A stretch of DNA of 64,000 nucleotides from Caryophanon tenue (GCF_001700315.1 NZ_MASJ01000001.1:489887-553886), one strand, 5' to 3'. Numbered from the stretch's first letter, positions 42,182 through 49,999 are shown. The notes: generated by a model not told the origin, from the sequence alone. A program made the numbers and translations.

Positions 42182-43357
42182 ATGAAAAATCAAAAAACGT
42201 ATGGTTTATTTGCGTTAGTAGCGATTTTTTTCGTGTCGATTAACTTGCGTCCAGCTGTAACATCTGTTGGGCCATTATTAAATACGATTGCGGATGATTT
42301 AAGTGTATCAAGTACGCAAATGAGTTTATTAACATCGATTCCTGTATTTTGTATGGGTTTATTTGCATCGTTAGCGATGCCATTAACGAAACGTTTCGGT
42401 GACCGCATGGCGATTACATTATTAATGGTGTTAATCGGTGTGGCAACGATTGTGCGCATTTTCGTGCCGAGCTACGGTGCGTTAATTGTGACAAGTTTCT
42501 TTGCAGGTGTTGGGATTGCAGCAATTGCGCCAATTATGAGTGGCTTTATTAAAAAGCATTTCCCACAAAAAACAGCATCCGTTATCGGCTTACATTCATT
42601 TGGTATCGGTTTTGGTGCAACGATTTCAGCAGGCTTTACAACAGTATTTTTTGACTGGTCAAACGCTTGGACGTTTGCGCTAGGTATTTGGGGTGTGTTA
42701 GCAGCTGTTGCAATTGTCATTTGGATGATGGCAACAAAAGGTGGTAACGAGCAAGTTGGAACGGTGACAGAAGCCGTTGCACAAGAGGGGCGTAATCCGT
42801 GGAAAACGAAACGCGCGTGGATGCTGTTATTATTCTTCGGTGTCCAAACATCATTATTCTTTTCGATGACAACATGGTTAGCGCCAATTGCTCAAGAAGA
42901 AGGCTTTACATTAGCAACAGCAGGTCTTGTATTAACAGTTATGTCGATTGTACAGCTATTTGGTAACTTAACAATTCCAGCAATGCTTGATAAATATCCG
43001 AACCGTATGGCATGGATTACAGGCTTAACAGCAGTAGCACTTGTCGGTGGTATTTTGATGTGGATTGGTGGCACAGCGTTTATTTGGGCGGGAGCTATGT
43101 TAATCGGTCTTGCGATGTCTGGTTTGTTCCCAATCGGTATTTTATTACCACTTGATGATGCGCGTAATGATAAAGAAGCGAATGAGTGGAGTTCAATGGT
43201 GATGTCAGGTGGCTTTATGATGAGTGCGATTATTCCACTTGTCATCGGTGTGTTATATGACGTAACAGGTACACACGATACATCGGTCATTATGATTTTA
43301 GTTCAAATCATTTTACTATTTGCTTTATTACCATTTATGAAACAAAAAGAAGCATAA
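42182..43357 (+). CDS. MFS transporter, CynX/NimT family
   Basis: This 391-residue integral membrane protein has about twelve transmembrane helices. Sequence marks of the CynX/NimT branch are the N-terminal FFVSINLRPAVTSVGPLLNTI with the conserved Arg and Pro, and SIPVFCMGLFASLAMPLTKRFGDR between helices 2 and 3. The family exports or imports small molecules such as cyanate or nitroimidazoles; the substrate is unknown here. ATG 42182 follows AGAGGTAG. The gene is single with a strong terminator. A possible structured RNA lies upstream. Confidence 0.88.
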   Translation: MKNQKTYGLFALVAIFFVSINLRPAVTSVGPLLNTIADDLSVSSTQMSLLTSIPVFCMGLFASLAMPLTKRFGDRMAITLLMVLIGVATIVRIFVPSYGALIVTSFFAGVGIAAIAPIMSGFIKKHFPQKTASVIGLHSFGIGFGATISAGFTTVFFDWSNAWTFALGIWGVLAAVAIVIWMMATKGGNEQVGTVTEAVAQEGRNPWKTKRAWMLLLFFGVQTSLFFSMTTWLAPIAQEEGFTLATAGLVLTVMSIVQLFGNLTIPAMLDKYPNRMAWITGLTAVALVGGILMWIGGTAFIWAGAMLIGLAMSGLFPIGILLPLDDARNDKEANEWSSMVMSGGFMMSAIIPLVIGVLYDVTGTHDTSVIMILVQIILLFALLPFMKQKEA

Positions 43358-43359
43358 GC

Positions 43360-43393
43360 AAAATGCAGCGGAGGAAATCCGCTGCATTTTTTA
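43360..43393 (+). terminator. Terminator of the MFS gene
   Basis: A 13-bp stem (AAAATGCAGCGGA) with a GGAAA loop and six T residues starts three bases after the stop codon. Confidence 0.92.
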
Positions 43394-43395
43394 GT

Positions 43396-43445
43396 TGGTA
43401 AAAAGAGAAAACACCACAGCAGCATAGGGCTACATGTGGTGTTTT
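43396..43445 (-). terminator. Terminator of the minus-strand small RNA
   Basis: AAAACACCACA pairs with TGTGGTGTTTT over 16 bases; on the minus strand TTTTCTCTTTTT follows. The plus strand lacks a T tail here. Confidence 0.65.
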
Positions 43446-43552
43446 ACCGAGCGTTTTGATAACAAAATGGTAGAGGTGACAAGCATAAATATCTATTTAG
43501 GGGAAAATAGAATGTTGTCGAACATTGCTTTGAATAGGAGATTCACCTCTCA
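43396..43552 (-). ncRNA. Candidate Rex-controlled small RNA with a C-rich loop
   Basis: On the minus strand a promoter (TGGATA, 17 bases, TATAGT at 43559-43564) precedes about 157 bases with no ORF. The sequence can fold into an outer stem AGAGGTGA/TCACCTCT, a second stem CAAAGCA/TGCTTG, and two hairpins: AATGTT-CGAC-AACATT, and CTATTT/AAATAG with the C-rich loop TCCCCT. It ends in an intrinsic terminator (43407-43445). UCUCCU and CCCC segments could pair with ribosome-binding sites. The promoter is overlapped by a Rex-type operator. This resembles RoxS/RsaE in logic, but I do not claim sequence homology. Confidence 0.6.
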
Positions 43553-43558
43553 GTACAT

Positions 43559-43587
43559 ACTATAGCGAAAGTTTGTGAAAATATCCA
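43559..43587 (-). promoter_or_regulatory. Promoter of the minus-strand small RNA
   Basis: The minus strand reads TGGATA, exactly 17 bases, TATAGT. The -35 lies within the Rex-like operator. Confidence 0.6.
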
Positions 43588-43595
43588 CAAACTTT
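43568..43595. promoter_or_regulatory. Rex-type operator (10-bp perfect inverted repeat)
   Basis: AAAGTTTGTG and CACAAACTTT form a perfect inverted repeat around eight bases. The core at 43573-43590 matches the Rex consensus TTGTGAA-W4-TTCACAA at all but one position. It covers the -35 box of the small RNA promoter, so repression by Rex, released when NADH rises, is expected. Confidence 0.65.
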
Positions 43596-43684
43596 TACTG
43601 ACCGCGAGAAAAAATGCCGATTTTTTGGCGAAAATGTGAGCAAATAACGAAATTGCTAGACAATAGCTGACGTCATATGTTACA

Positions 43685-44854
43685 TCAAGCTGTAATTGTC
43701 ACATCACGTAAGCGCTCGACTGCTTGTTGCAATGTTGCCTCAGGTTGTACCAATGCTAGACGTAAATAACCCTCACCCGCTGTGCCAAATGCTGTGCCAG
43801 GAACGGTTACGACGCCGGCTTCGCGAATAAGTGTAAATGCCATCTCTTCACTGCTCAATGGATACGGATACTTCGCCCATACAAACATACCGCCATTTGA
43901 AGGTGCTACGTCCCAGCCAAGTTCCTCTAGACCCGTCATTAATGTACGGTGGCGTGATGCAAATGTTGTACGCAGTGTATCGGTAATTTCTTCAGCCATA
44001 TCAAGTGCTGTGACAGCCGCCGTTTGAATCGCTTCAAAAATACCGAAATCTAAATTTGATTTTAATTGTTTCAATACCGCAATCATGTGCGGATTTCCTG
44101 CAATATATGCAATACGTGTACCTGCTAAACTAAAGCTTTTTGATAATGAGTTAATCTCTAGCCCAACGTCCATTGCGCCAGGTGTTGCTAAAAAGCTTAA
44201 CGGTTTATCACCTTCAAAGTAAAACTCTGAATAAGCGGCATCATGTAACACAATAATGTTATATTTTTTGGCAAACGCCACAACTTCCGCAAAATAGCTT
44301 TCAGTTGGCATAGCGGGAACCGGGTTACCTGGTAAGTTTAAAATAAGCAAACGTGCTTTTTTAGCAACTTCTTCTGGAATTGCGGCTAAGTTTGGTAAAT
44401 AATCATATTCTTTTTCAAGTGGCATATAATAGCTCGTTGCACCAGCTAACGAAATGCCGGCATCATACGCAACATAGGCAGGATTGGTTGTTAAGACGAT
44501 ATCTCCTGGGTCGCAAAAAGCAACAGGTAAATGGACAAGCCCTTCTTGTGAACCAATTGTTTGAATAATGTCTGTTGCAGCATGTAATGTCACATTACTA
44601 CGACGTTTATAATAACGTGCGACAGCTTCATAAAAATTTTGTGTACCTGTTAATGTGTAGCCATAAGAAGATGCTTTTTTTGCCTCTTCACTTAACACAT
44701 GACGAATTTTCTCGTGCGGTGGCATATCGGGAGAGCCGAGACTTAAGTCGATAATGTGTTGTCCATTATTTGCTGCTTCGATTGTAGCGGCTTTTAAATC
44801 ACCGAAAATTGAATTTGGAAAACGCTGCATGGTTTTTGCGATATGAAAGTTCAA
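43685..44854 (-). CDS. PLP-dependent class I/II aminotransferase (LL-DAP aminotransferase-like)
   Basis: This 389-residue fold-type I aminotransferase has the PLP-binding Lys239 in NSLSKSFSLAGTRIAY and the phosphate- and ring-contacting IGSQEGL, NLPGNP and HDAAYSEF motifs. The C-terminal Arg lies in GYLRLALV. The sequence, with DLSLGSPDMPPHEKI at the start, is close to the DapL/AspB-like branch, so candidates are LL-diaminopimelate, alanine or aspartate transamination. The substrate cannot be fixed by eye. It starts with ATG at 44854 behind TAGGAGTG. The small RNA promoter lies about 90 bases downstream of its stop. Confidence 0.82.
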   Translation of the reverse strand: MNFHIAKTMQRFPNSIFGDLKAATIEAANNGQHIIDLSLGSPDMPPHEKIRHVLSEEAKKASSYGYTLTGTQNFYEAVARYYKRRSNVTLHAATDIIQTIGSQEGLVHLPVAFCDPGDIVLTTNPAYVAYDAGISLAGATSYYMPLEKEYDYLPNLAAIPEEVAKKARLLILNLPGNPVPAMPTESYFAEVVAFAKKYNIIVLHDAAYSEFYFEGDKPLSFLATPGAMDVGLEINSLSKSFSLAGTRIAYIAGNPHMIAVLKQLKSNLDFGIFEAIQTAAVTALDMAEEITDTLRTTFASRHRTLMTGLEELGWDVAPSNGGMFVWAKYPYPLSSEEMAFTLIREAGVVTVPGTAFGTAGEGYLRLALVQPEATLQQAVERLRDVTITA

Positions 44855-45027
44855 GTTGTAACACTCCTAAATCTGTTGTAGAACATATTTTAGCATAAAG
44901 TGTCGACTTTGCATGGGTATTTTCTGAAAAAAGAGTATGTTCTTATTTTTAAGTAACTTTGTGTGGTAAGACAGTGAATATGTGAATGGTTTACGACTTC
45001 ATCGCGCATATCGCGCTACGAGTTGTA

Positions 45028-45036
45028 TGATATAAT
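45028..45036 (+). promoter_or_regulatory. Extended -10 promoter of the P-loop gene
   Basis: TGA-TATAAT lies 27 bases before the start at 45063. No convincing -35 is present. Confidence 0.5.
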
Positions 45037-45062
45037 GGAAACATATTTAAGGGGTGAAATGT

Positions 45063-45863
45063 TTGGAGATTTATTCATTTACAGGGCCAAGTGGAACGGG
45101 GAAAAGTACCGTTGCGCTATATGTGGCAGATAAATATAATATTGATGCGTTCATTGATGACGGTTTATTAATTATTAATGGACAAAAAAAGGCAGGGGTG
45201 TCGGCAAAATTTGAAAAAAATACGGTCACTGCGGTAAGGCGTGCTATTTTTTCCGATGATGCGCATTGTGAGGATGTGACGCATGCGATTCAGCAAACGC
45301 CCATTGAACGTTTAATGATTATTGGCACAAGCGATAAAATGACGAGGAAAATCGCCGAGCGCCTAGGACTGTCAGCGATTGATCATTTTCATTACGTGTC
45401 GGAGTTTCGCACACAAAATGAGATGGATTACGCGCGTTTTGTGCGGTTAACCCAAGGGCAACATGTCATGCCGCTTCCACATATACAAGTGGAACAAAAC
45501 TTTTTCAAACGGTTGATTAAAAAAGGCTGGGACATTATTTCACAGCGTGGCAAAATCGGAGAAACAACATTAGTGCGTCCTGATTTTCAATACGAAACAA
45601 TTGATATTGCAACGCGCGTGTATACTGAGCTCATTCGTCATGAGCTAGAAAAGCAGGCGATTATAGCCAAGGTGGACAAAATAACGTTTGATGCACAAAC
45701 TGTCCCACGCTTTCATGCTACCGTACAAATCGTGCCGACAACTTTACATATTCCAAGTGAACTACTAGCAGTGCAACAACATTTATTCACATGCTTTTAT
45801 GAGCATTTTACGTACTATCCATTGGCGATTGATATTACTATAAAAGCAGTATATGAAGCGTAA
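45063..45863 (+). CDS. P-loop ATPase with Asp23-like C-terminal part
   Basis: This 266-residue protein begins with an ATPase core: Walker A GPSGTGKST at about residues 8-16, a helix (VALYVADKYN), then IDDGLLIINGQKKAG. MIIGTSDKMTRKIAERLGL near residue 95 could be a second nucleotide-site strand. The last 70 residues (VPRFHATVQIVPTT, then a helix and IDITIKAVYEA) faintly resemble the Asp23/Gls24 alkaline-shock fold. I choose TTG 45063 because AAGGGG lies eight bases upstream; the in-frame GTG 45054 overlaps that site. It looks like a conserved Firmicute protein of unknown role. Confidence 0.6.
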   Translation: MEIYSFTGPSGTGKSTVALYVADKYNIDAFIDDGLLIINGQKKAGVSAKFEKNTVTAVRRAIFSDDAHCEDVTHAIQQTPIERLMIIGTSDKMTRKIAERLGLSAIDHFHYVSEFRTQNEMDYARFVRLTQGQHVMPLPHIQVEQNFFKRLIKKGWDIISQRGKIGETTLVRPDFQYETIDIATRVYTELIRHELEKQAIIAKVDKITFDAQTVPRFHATVQIVPTTLHIPSELLAVQQHLFTCFYEHFTYYPLAIDITIKAVYEA

Positions 45864-45888
45864 GTAGCGAGGAAGATTGGGACAAAAA

Positions 45889-45929
45889 GAAATATCCTTC
45901 AGCAACGGCAATTGCTGAAGGATATTTTT
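45889..45929 (+). terminator. Terminator after the P-loop gene
   Basis: A 14-bp stem (ATATCCTTCAGCAA with its complement) has a 6-nt loop and five T residues. Confidence 0.9.
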
Positions 45930-46108
45930 CTGCTTGTCCTGCTGAAGTCGCTGCTTGTGTCGGAACGCACTCGCATATTTTTATCATCGCAATCCACTCA
46001 TTTTCATCAGAAATCGGGTTCTATCCTAGCCTCTTTTTGTTTCTCTATTGAATGAGCTTACTTTGAGTAGAAATCAAGTGCTGTCTCGGCATCTGTTTTA
46101 CACCTACA

Positions 46109-46516
46109 TTAAGAATGAAGGGCAATACGCGTACTGACATAGCGATGCAGTGCTTCAAATTGTTCGGGCGTATAATCCTTTTGGCCACGAATGAACTTTT
46201 CGTACAGATTATAGTAGCAAATACGTAAATACATGTCATCATGATGTCGCGCGAATGGGATGGTCATGTTTATAGCTGGTGTATCGGCGAAGTAGCGCTC
46301 GTATTTGTCAAAGCTGCGAATCTTATAGCCGCGACTTTTCATTTCAGCCATGACCGCTTCCGTATAGTAGAGCAATTCACTTTTGTCGTATTCATAAATA
46401 TAGTTAATGAGCACGTGCCTATCTTCTTTGGCAAACACACTATTTAGTTCACGCCACTGCGCGAGCAACTGACTACGTGGTAAAAACGCAAGTATATCAA
46501 AGTGCCACAGTCGCAT
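46109..46516 (-). CDS. Pyrimidine dimer DNA glycosylase family protein (T4 endonuclease V-like)
   Basis: This 135-residue protein has the family opening MRLWHFDILAFLPRSQLLAQWRE and the later HVLINYIYEYDKSELLYYTEAVMAEMKSRGY. It matches the bacterial group of T4 endonuclease V-like proteins (also listed as TIGR02328), which excise UV-induced pyrimidine dimers or are uncharacterised. The N-terminal residue after Met is Arg, not the catalytic Thr of T4 endonuclease V, so glycosylase activity is not assured. It starts one base after the GNAT gene stop, so the two form an operon. Confidence 0.65.
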   Translation of the reverse strand: MRLWHFDILAFLPRSQLLAQWRELNSVFAKEDRHVLINYIYEYDKSELLYYTEAVMAEMKSRGYKIRSFDKYERYFADTPAINMTIPFARHHDDMYLRICYYNLYEKFIRGQKDYTPEQFEALHRYVSTRIALHS

Positions 46517-46517
46517 T

Positions 46518-46949
46518 TTATAGTACCTTTGTCATTTCAACATGTGGAATATTTTCTTCTAAAAATTCTTCAGATGTCGTCGTATAGCCAAGCTCATGGT
46601 AAAATGTTTCTGCATGCTTTTGGCCGTGAAGCTTTAATTGTGTGAAGCCTTTTTCACGTGCAAGCTGTTCGATCGTTTGCATGACAAGTTTCCCTAAACC
46701 TAAGCCACGCCCTGCTTGTAATACACAAACACGTTCTACTTTGCCGTATTCACCTTTTTGGCGGAAGCGACCTGTTGCGATTGCGTCACCATCTTTTTCA
46801 ACAAGAATATGTGTCGTTCCTTCACCGAGTACGTCAAACTCGTCTAGCTCGGCTTCTTCCGGTACACCTTGTTCTGCAACGAACACTTCTTTACGGATAG
46901 CAAACGCTTGTTGCAATTGTTCGTCTGTTGTAATTTCAAATGCTTTCAT
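46518..46949 (-). CDS. GNAT-family acetyltransferase (YjcF-like)
   Basis: This 143-residue single-domain GNAT protein resembles B. subtilis YjcF. It has AFAIRKEVFVAEQGVPEEAELDE at the N-terminus, KVERVCVL on strand 4, the acetyl-CoA pyrophosphate loop GRGLGLGK near residue 80, and HAETFYHELGY near the C-terminus. The ElaA/YjcF group has no firm substrate. Start ATG behind AAGGAGGC. It is first in a two-gene operon with the glycosylase-family gene. Confidence 0.82.
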   Translation of the reverse strand: MKAFEITTDEQLQQAFAIRKEVFVAEQGVPEEAELDEFDVLGEGTTHILVEKDGDAIATGRFRQKGEYGKVERVCVLQAGRGLGLGKLVMQTIEQLAREKGFTQLKLHGQKHAETFYHELGYTTTSEEFLEENIPHVEMTKVL

Positions 46950-47052
46950 ATGAAATATGCCTCCTTGTATGTAAGTACATTATATTTTAGCGGATAATAC
47001 GCGTTCTCGCACGTATAATGACGTTTCATTGCAGAGAGGATTTTTGAACGTA

Positions 47053-47058
47053 TATAAT
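47053..47058 (+). promoter_or_regulatory. -10 box of the 46-residue protein gene
   Basis: TATAAT lies 34 bases before the ATG, with a weak -35 TTGCAG (47029-47034) 18 bases upstream. Confidence 0.4.
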
Positions 47059-47091
47059 AAAATCAAGCGTAGAGAAAAGGAGGCGTCGTAA

Positions 47092-47232
47092 ATGTCTTGT
47101 AAAAAATGGGTTGTTGGAGCAGTCGTTATCGCAGCATTAGGTATAGTAGATTTAAAATGTAAAGGCAGCGTATACAAACTGTTACCAGAAAATATAAAGC
47201 AACAAGTAGACCATTGTCTACATACAAAATAA
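47092..47232 (+). CDS. 46-residue protein with hydrophobic N-terminus
   Basis: This gene has a very strong ribosome site (AAAAGGAGG, eight bases before ATG), a -10 box and its own terminator, so it is probably real although short. The product starts MSCKKWVVGAVVIAALGIVD, which forms a single helix after a CKK head. It ends in a polar tail with a second and a third cysteine (LKCKGS, DHCLHTK). It could be a small membrane-anchored or exported protein. I do not recognise it. Confidence 0.6.
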   Translation: MSCKKWVVGAVVIAALGIVDLKCKGSVYKLLPENIKQQVDHCLHTK

Positions 47233-47245
47233 ACTGTAATACAAC

Positions 47246-47290
47246 AAAAGAGTAAAAGGTGTAGTACACATCTTTTGCTCTTTTTTGTTC
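47246..47290 (+). terminator. Terminator after the 46-residue protein gene
   Basis: AAAAGAGTAAAAGGTGT pairs with ACACATCTTTTGCTCTTTT (two G-U pairs, tight loop), followed by further T residues. Confidence 0.8.
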
Positions 47291-47378
47291 TGAAAACTTT
47301 GAATTAGCGGTGTTTTTCTGATAATGATTGCGCTATAATAAGGGGCGTGTTCATACGTGTACGGAAAGGGGTTTGTAC

Positions 47379-48116
47379 ATGATAGTGTTAGAAAACGTAC
47401 ATAAAGCGTTTGGGAAAGAAGTGGCCATTCATGATGTGTCACTGCATATTCCAGAAGGCGCGATTTACGGCATTATGGGGCCAAGTGGTGCAGGTAAGTC
47501 GACCATATTGCGCATGATGAACTTGCTGGAGAAGCCGGACAGCGGACATGTAATTGTCGGTGGGCGTCAATTAACGACTGCGACAACCTTGCAACTAAAT
47601 GCCGCACGAAAGTCAATCGGTATGATTTTTCAACATTTTCATTTAGTGGCGAACAAGACCGTGTATGACAATATCGCCGTTGCGTTATCACTTGCGGATG
47701 TGCCAAAGAAAGAGCATGCCACACGAGTTGCAGAAGTATTAGCATATGTGGGGCTTGAAGCACATGCGAAGAAATATCCAGCAATGTTAAGTGGTGGACA
47801 AAAGCAGCGTGTCGCAATTGCTCGCGCGCTCGTAACGAAGCCGCGAGTATTACTATGTGATGAGCCAACATCAGCACTGGATTCAAATACGACATCTGGT
47901 ATTTTACAAGTATTGGCACAAATTCATCGTGATTTTGGCATGACGATTGTACTTGTTAGCCATGAAGTTGCGGTCATTAAAAGCATGTGTACACATGTTG
48001 CGATACTAGAACAAGGGGCAATATACAAAACACTGGATATTACTCCGACTGGTATTACTGCAAGTGATAACACAGCCGAAAGCTTTGTGCGCGCATTACA
48101 GGAGGACCATGTATGA
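47379..48116 (+). CDS. metN: MetN-type ABC transporter ATP-binding protein, short form
   Basis: This 245-residue ATPase of a MetNIQ-type importer has Walker A GPSGAGKST near residue 33, the Q-loop in IFQHFHLV, the signature LSGGQKQR, Walker [13 protein letters not shown] and the H-loop VLVSHEV. Classic MetN proteins of about 340 residues carry a C-terminal NIL domain for methionine feedback; this one stops where that domain would begin. ATG 47379 follows GGAAAGGGG; the longer frame from 47328 has no site. It overlaps the permease gene by four bases. Confidence 0.88.
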   Translation: MIVLENVHKAFGKEVAIHDVSLHIPEGAIYGIMGPSGAGKSTILRMMNLLEKPDSGHVIVGGRQLTTATTLQLNAARKSIGMIFQHFHLVANKTVYDNIAVALSLADVPKKEHATRVAEVLAYVGLEAHAKKYPAMLSGGQKQRVAIARALVTKPRVLLCDEPTSALDSNTTSGILQVLAQIHRDFGMTIVLVSHEVAVIKSMCTHVAILEQGAIYKTLDITPTGITASDNTAESFVRALQEDHV

Positions 48117-48778
48117 TACCAGATGTTCTTGTGCAATACGATACGGAAATCATACAAGCAATTGGTGAAACATTCATTATGGTAGGGGCTTCAGTTGTTG
48201 CAGCAATTGTTGTTGGTTTACCATTAGGAACATTGCTTTATATGACACATCCACAAAAGCCGATGGAAAACAAACTGCTCTATCAATTTTGTAATACGCT
48301 TGTGAATATTATTCGTTCGTTTCCATTTTTATTATTAGTGGTGTTTTGTATTCCGTTAACGCGATTAATTGTTGGAACGGCGATTGGGACAACAGCCGCA
48401 ATTGTGCCACTTGCGATTATTGCGATTGCGCATTACGCACGTCTTGTGGAACAGTCATTACTTGATGTACCAAAAGGTGTGGTCGAAGCGGCGCAAGCGA
48501 TGGGGGCAAGTCGTTGGCAAATTATGACGAAATTTGTCTTTGTCGATGCGCGCTCTAGTTTAATTTTAAGTTTAACGACGTCCATTGTTAGCTTTATTTC
48601 GTATTCAACGATTATGGGCGTTGTTGGCGGAGGTGGCATTGGTGATTTTGCGATTCGATATGGCTACCAACAGTTTAAAACTGATTTAATGATGTATATG
48701 ATTCTTATTATGATAATTCTCGTGCAATGTATTCAACTTGCGGGGACATTTTTGGCACGAACACTCGACAAACGATAG
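48113..48778 (+). CDS. metI: MetI-type ABC transporter permease
   Basis: This 221-residue inner-membrane permease has five or so helices. Family pieces are GETFIMVGASVVAAIVVGLPLG, NIIRSFPFLLLVVFCIPLTR and the coupling loop EAAQAMGASRWQIMTKF near residue 130. GVVGGGGIGDFAIRYGYQQF near residue 180 is typical of MetI. It translates from ATGA overlapping metN. The substrate is methionine or a related compound by family; no S-box leader is present to support that here. Confidence 0.92.
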   Translation: MIPDVLVQYDTEIIQAIGETFIMVGASVVAAIVVGLPLGTLLYMTHPQKPMENKLLYQFCNTLVNIIRSFPFLLLVVFCIPLTRLIVGTAIGTTAAIVPLAIIAIAHYARLVEQSLLDVPKGVVEAAQAMGASRWQIMTKFVFVDARSSLILSLTTSIVSFISYSTIMGVVGGGGIGDFAIRYGYQQFKTDLMMYMILIMIILVQCIQLAGTFLARTLDKR

Positions 48779-48790
48779 GAGCTACGTATA

Positions 48791-49609
48791 ATGAAGAAAC
48801 GTTTTATGACAGTAGGACTTGCAGCGCTATTACTTGCAGCCTGTGGGGATGAGGAAGCAACAACTAATGACAAGGCAACAACCGAAGAAGCGACAACATT
48901 GAAGGTCGCTTCGCTAATTCCACCGATGACAGAGATTTTAGAATTAGTAGAGCCACAGCTAGAAGCGGATGGCATTGATTTAGAAATTGTTGTATTAGGT
49001 GATAATGTTCAACCTAATACAGCACTTGCAGCAGATGAAGTCGATGCAAACTTTTTCCAGCATAAGCCGTATATGGAGGAGTTCAATCGTAATAACGATG
49101 CAAACTTAGTGCCAATTGAAGAAATTTATTTCGCGAACTATGGCGTGTATGCAAAAAATGCAGCGTCTATTGAAGAATTACCGGAAGGCGCAACAATTGC
49201 GATTGCGAATGATATATCGAATGTAGACCGATCACTTGCGTTACTTGCACAACATAATGTCATTACACTTGGCGAAAAGACAGACGTATATTATACGGAA
49301 GCAGACGTGATTGATAACCCTAAAAACTTTGTATTTAAAACGGTAGACTTATTAATGCTAGCGCGTATGTATGACGATGCAGATGCAGTTGTGATGACAC
49401 CGGCGTACGCAGCACCACTTGGTTTAACACCAAAAAGTGATGCGTTGTTAACAGAAGGTATCGACAATGACTTTGCGATTACATTAGTAGCGCGTGAAGA
49501 TAATCAAGATGATGCGGCGATTCAAGCATTAGCTGAAGCAATGACAAGTGAAGAGGTTCGCCAATTCCTTGAAGAAAACTATGACGAAACAGCCATTCCT
49601 GCATTTTAA
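48791..49609 (+). CDS. metQ: MetQ/NlpA-family substrate-binding lipoprotein
   Basis: This 272-residue lipoprotein has a signal peptide with the lipobox LLAAC and lipid-modified Cys18, then an acidic-threonine linker. The mature part has the MetQ core: LKVASLIPPMTEILELVEPQL, DANFFQHKPYMEEFN near residue 85, and NPKNFVFKTVD. NlpA-family proteins mostly bind D- or L-methionine. It follows the permease gene after 12 bases, behind ATAGGAGC, and completes the metNIQ operon. Confidence 0.9.
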   Translation: MKKRFMTVGLAALLLAACGDEEATTNDKATTEEATTLKVASLIPPMTEILELVEPQLEADGIDLEIVVLGDNVQPNTALAADEVDANFFQHKPYMEEFNRNNDANLVPIEEIYFANYGVYAKNAASIEELPEGATIAIANDISNVDRSLALLAQHNVITLGEKTDVYYTEADVIDNPKNFVFKTVDLLMLARMYDDADAVVMTPAYAAPLGLTPKSDALLTEGIDNDFAITLVAREDNQDDAAIQALAEAMTSEEVRQFLEENYDETAIPAF

Positions 49610-49640
49610 GTTTTAATCAAGTAGCAGAACGGGAATACAC

Positions 49641-49674
49641 AGACTATCGGACTTTCGTTCGGTAGTCTTTTTTT
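49641..49674 (+). terminator. Terminator of the metNIQ operon
   Basis: AGACTATCG pairs with CGGTAGTCT (one G-U) over a 10-nt loop and is followed by seven T residues. Confidence 0.8.
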
Positions 49675-49933
49675 ATCGAAAATCTACTATTTAAAATGTA
49701 AAAGCGGTACATGTCACGGAAGATGGTAATATTTCTACAAATTTGTTTTGGAACAATGTTCAGTGTGAATGGAGAAACAGGCTGTATAGATGTTCAAAAA
49801 AGGTAGGTGAATTTTTATACAATTGCCATTGTAAACGTAGTGGAAATGTTATGGTGAAATAAAGAACGACCGAAAGCGAGCAAATTTTGAAGAAAATAAC
49901 AAGAAGCTGCCGAAATGCTTAGTATGTAAGTTT

Positions 49934-49948
49934 TGAGAATCATTTTCA
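49934..49948. promoter_or_regulatory. Fur-like box upstream of aconitase
   Basis: TGAGAATCATTTTCA matches the 7-1-7 Fur consensus TGATAATNATTATCA at 13 of 15 positions. It lies about 130 bases upstream of the predicted transcription start, far for direct repression. Confidence 0.5.
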
Positions 49949-49999
49949 ATTAAGAGAATCACAAAGGTTATTAGTGAATTCGTGTACTTTCGAAAAAGG

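Noticed and set aside
43467..43564. Plus-strand 32-codon ORF over the candidate small RNA
   Set aside because: Its ATG lacks a ribosome site, the product is not hydrophobic or recognisable, and the promoter, terminator tail and Rex-like box all fit the minus strand.
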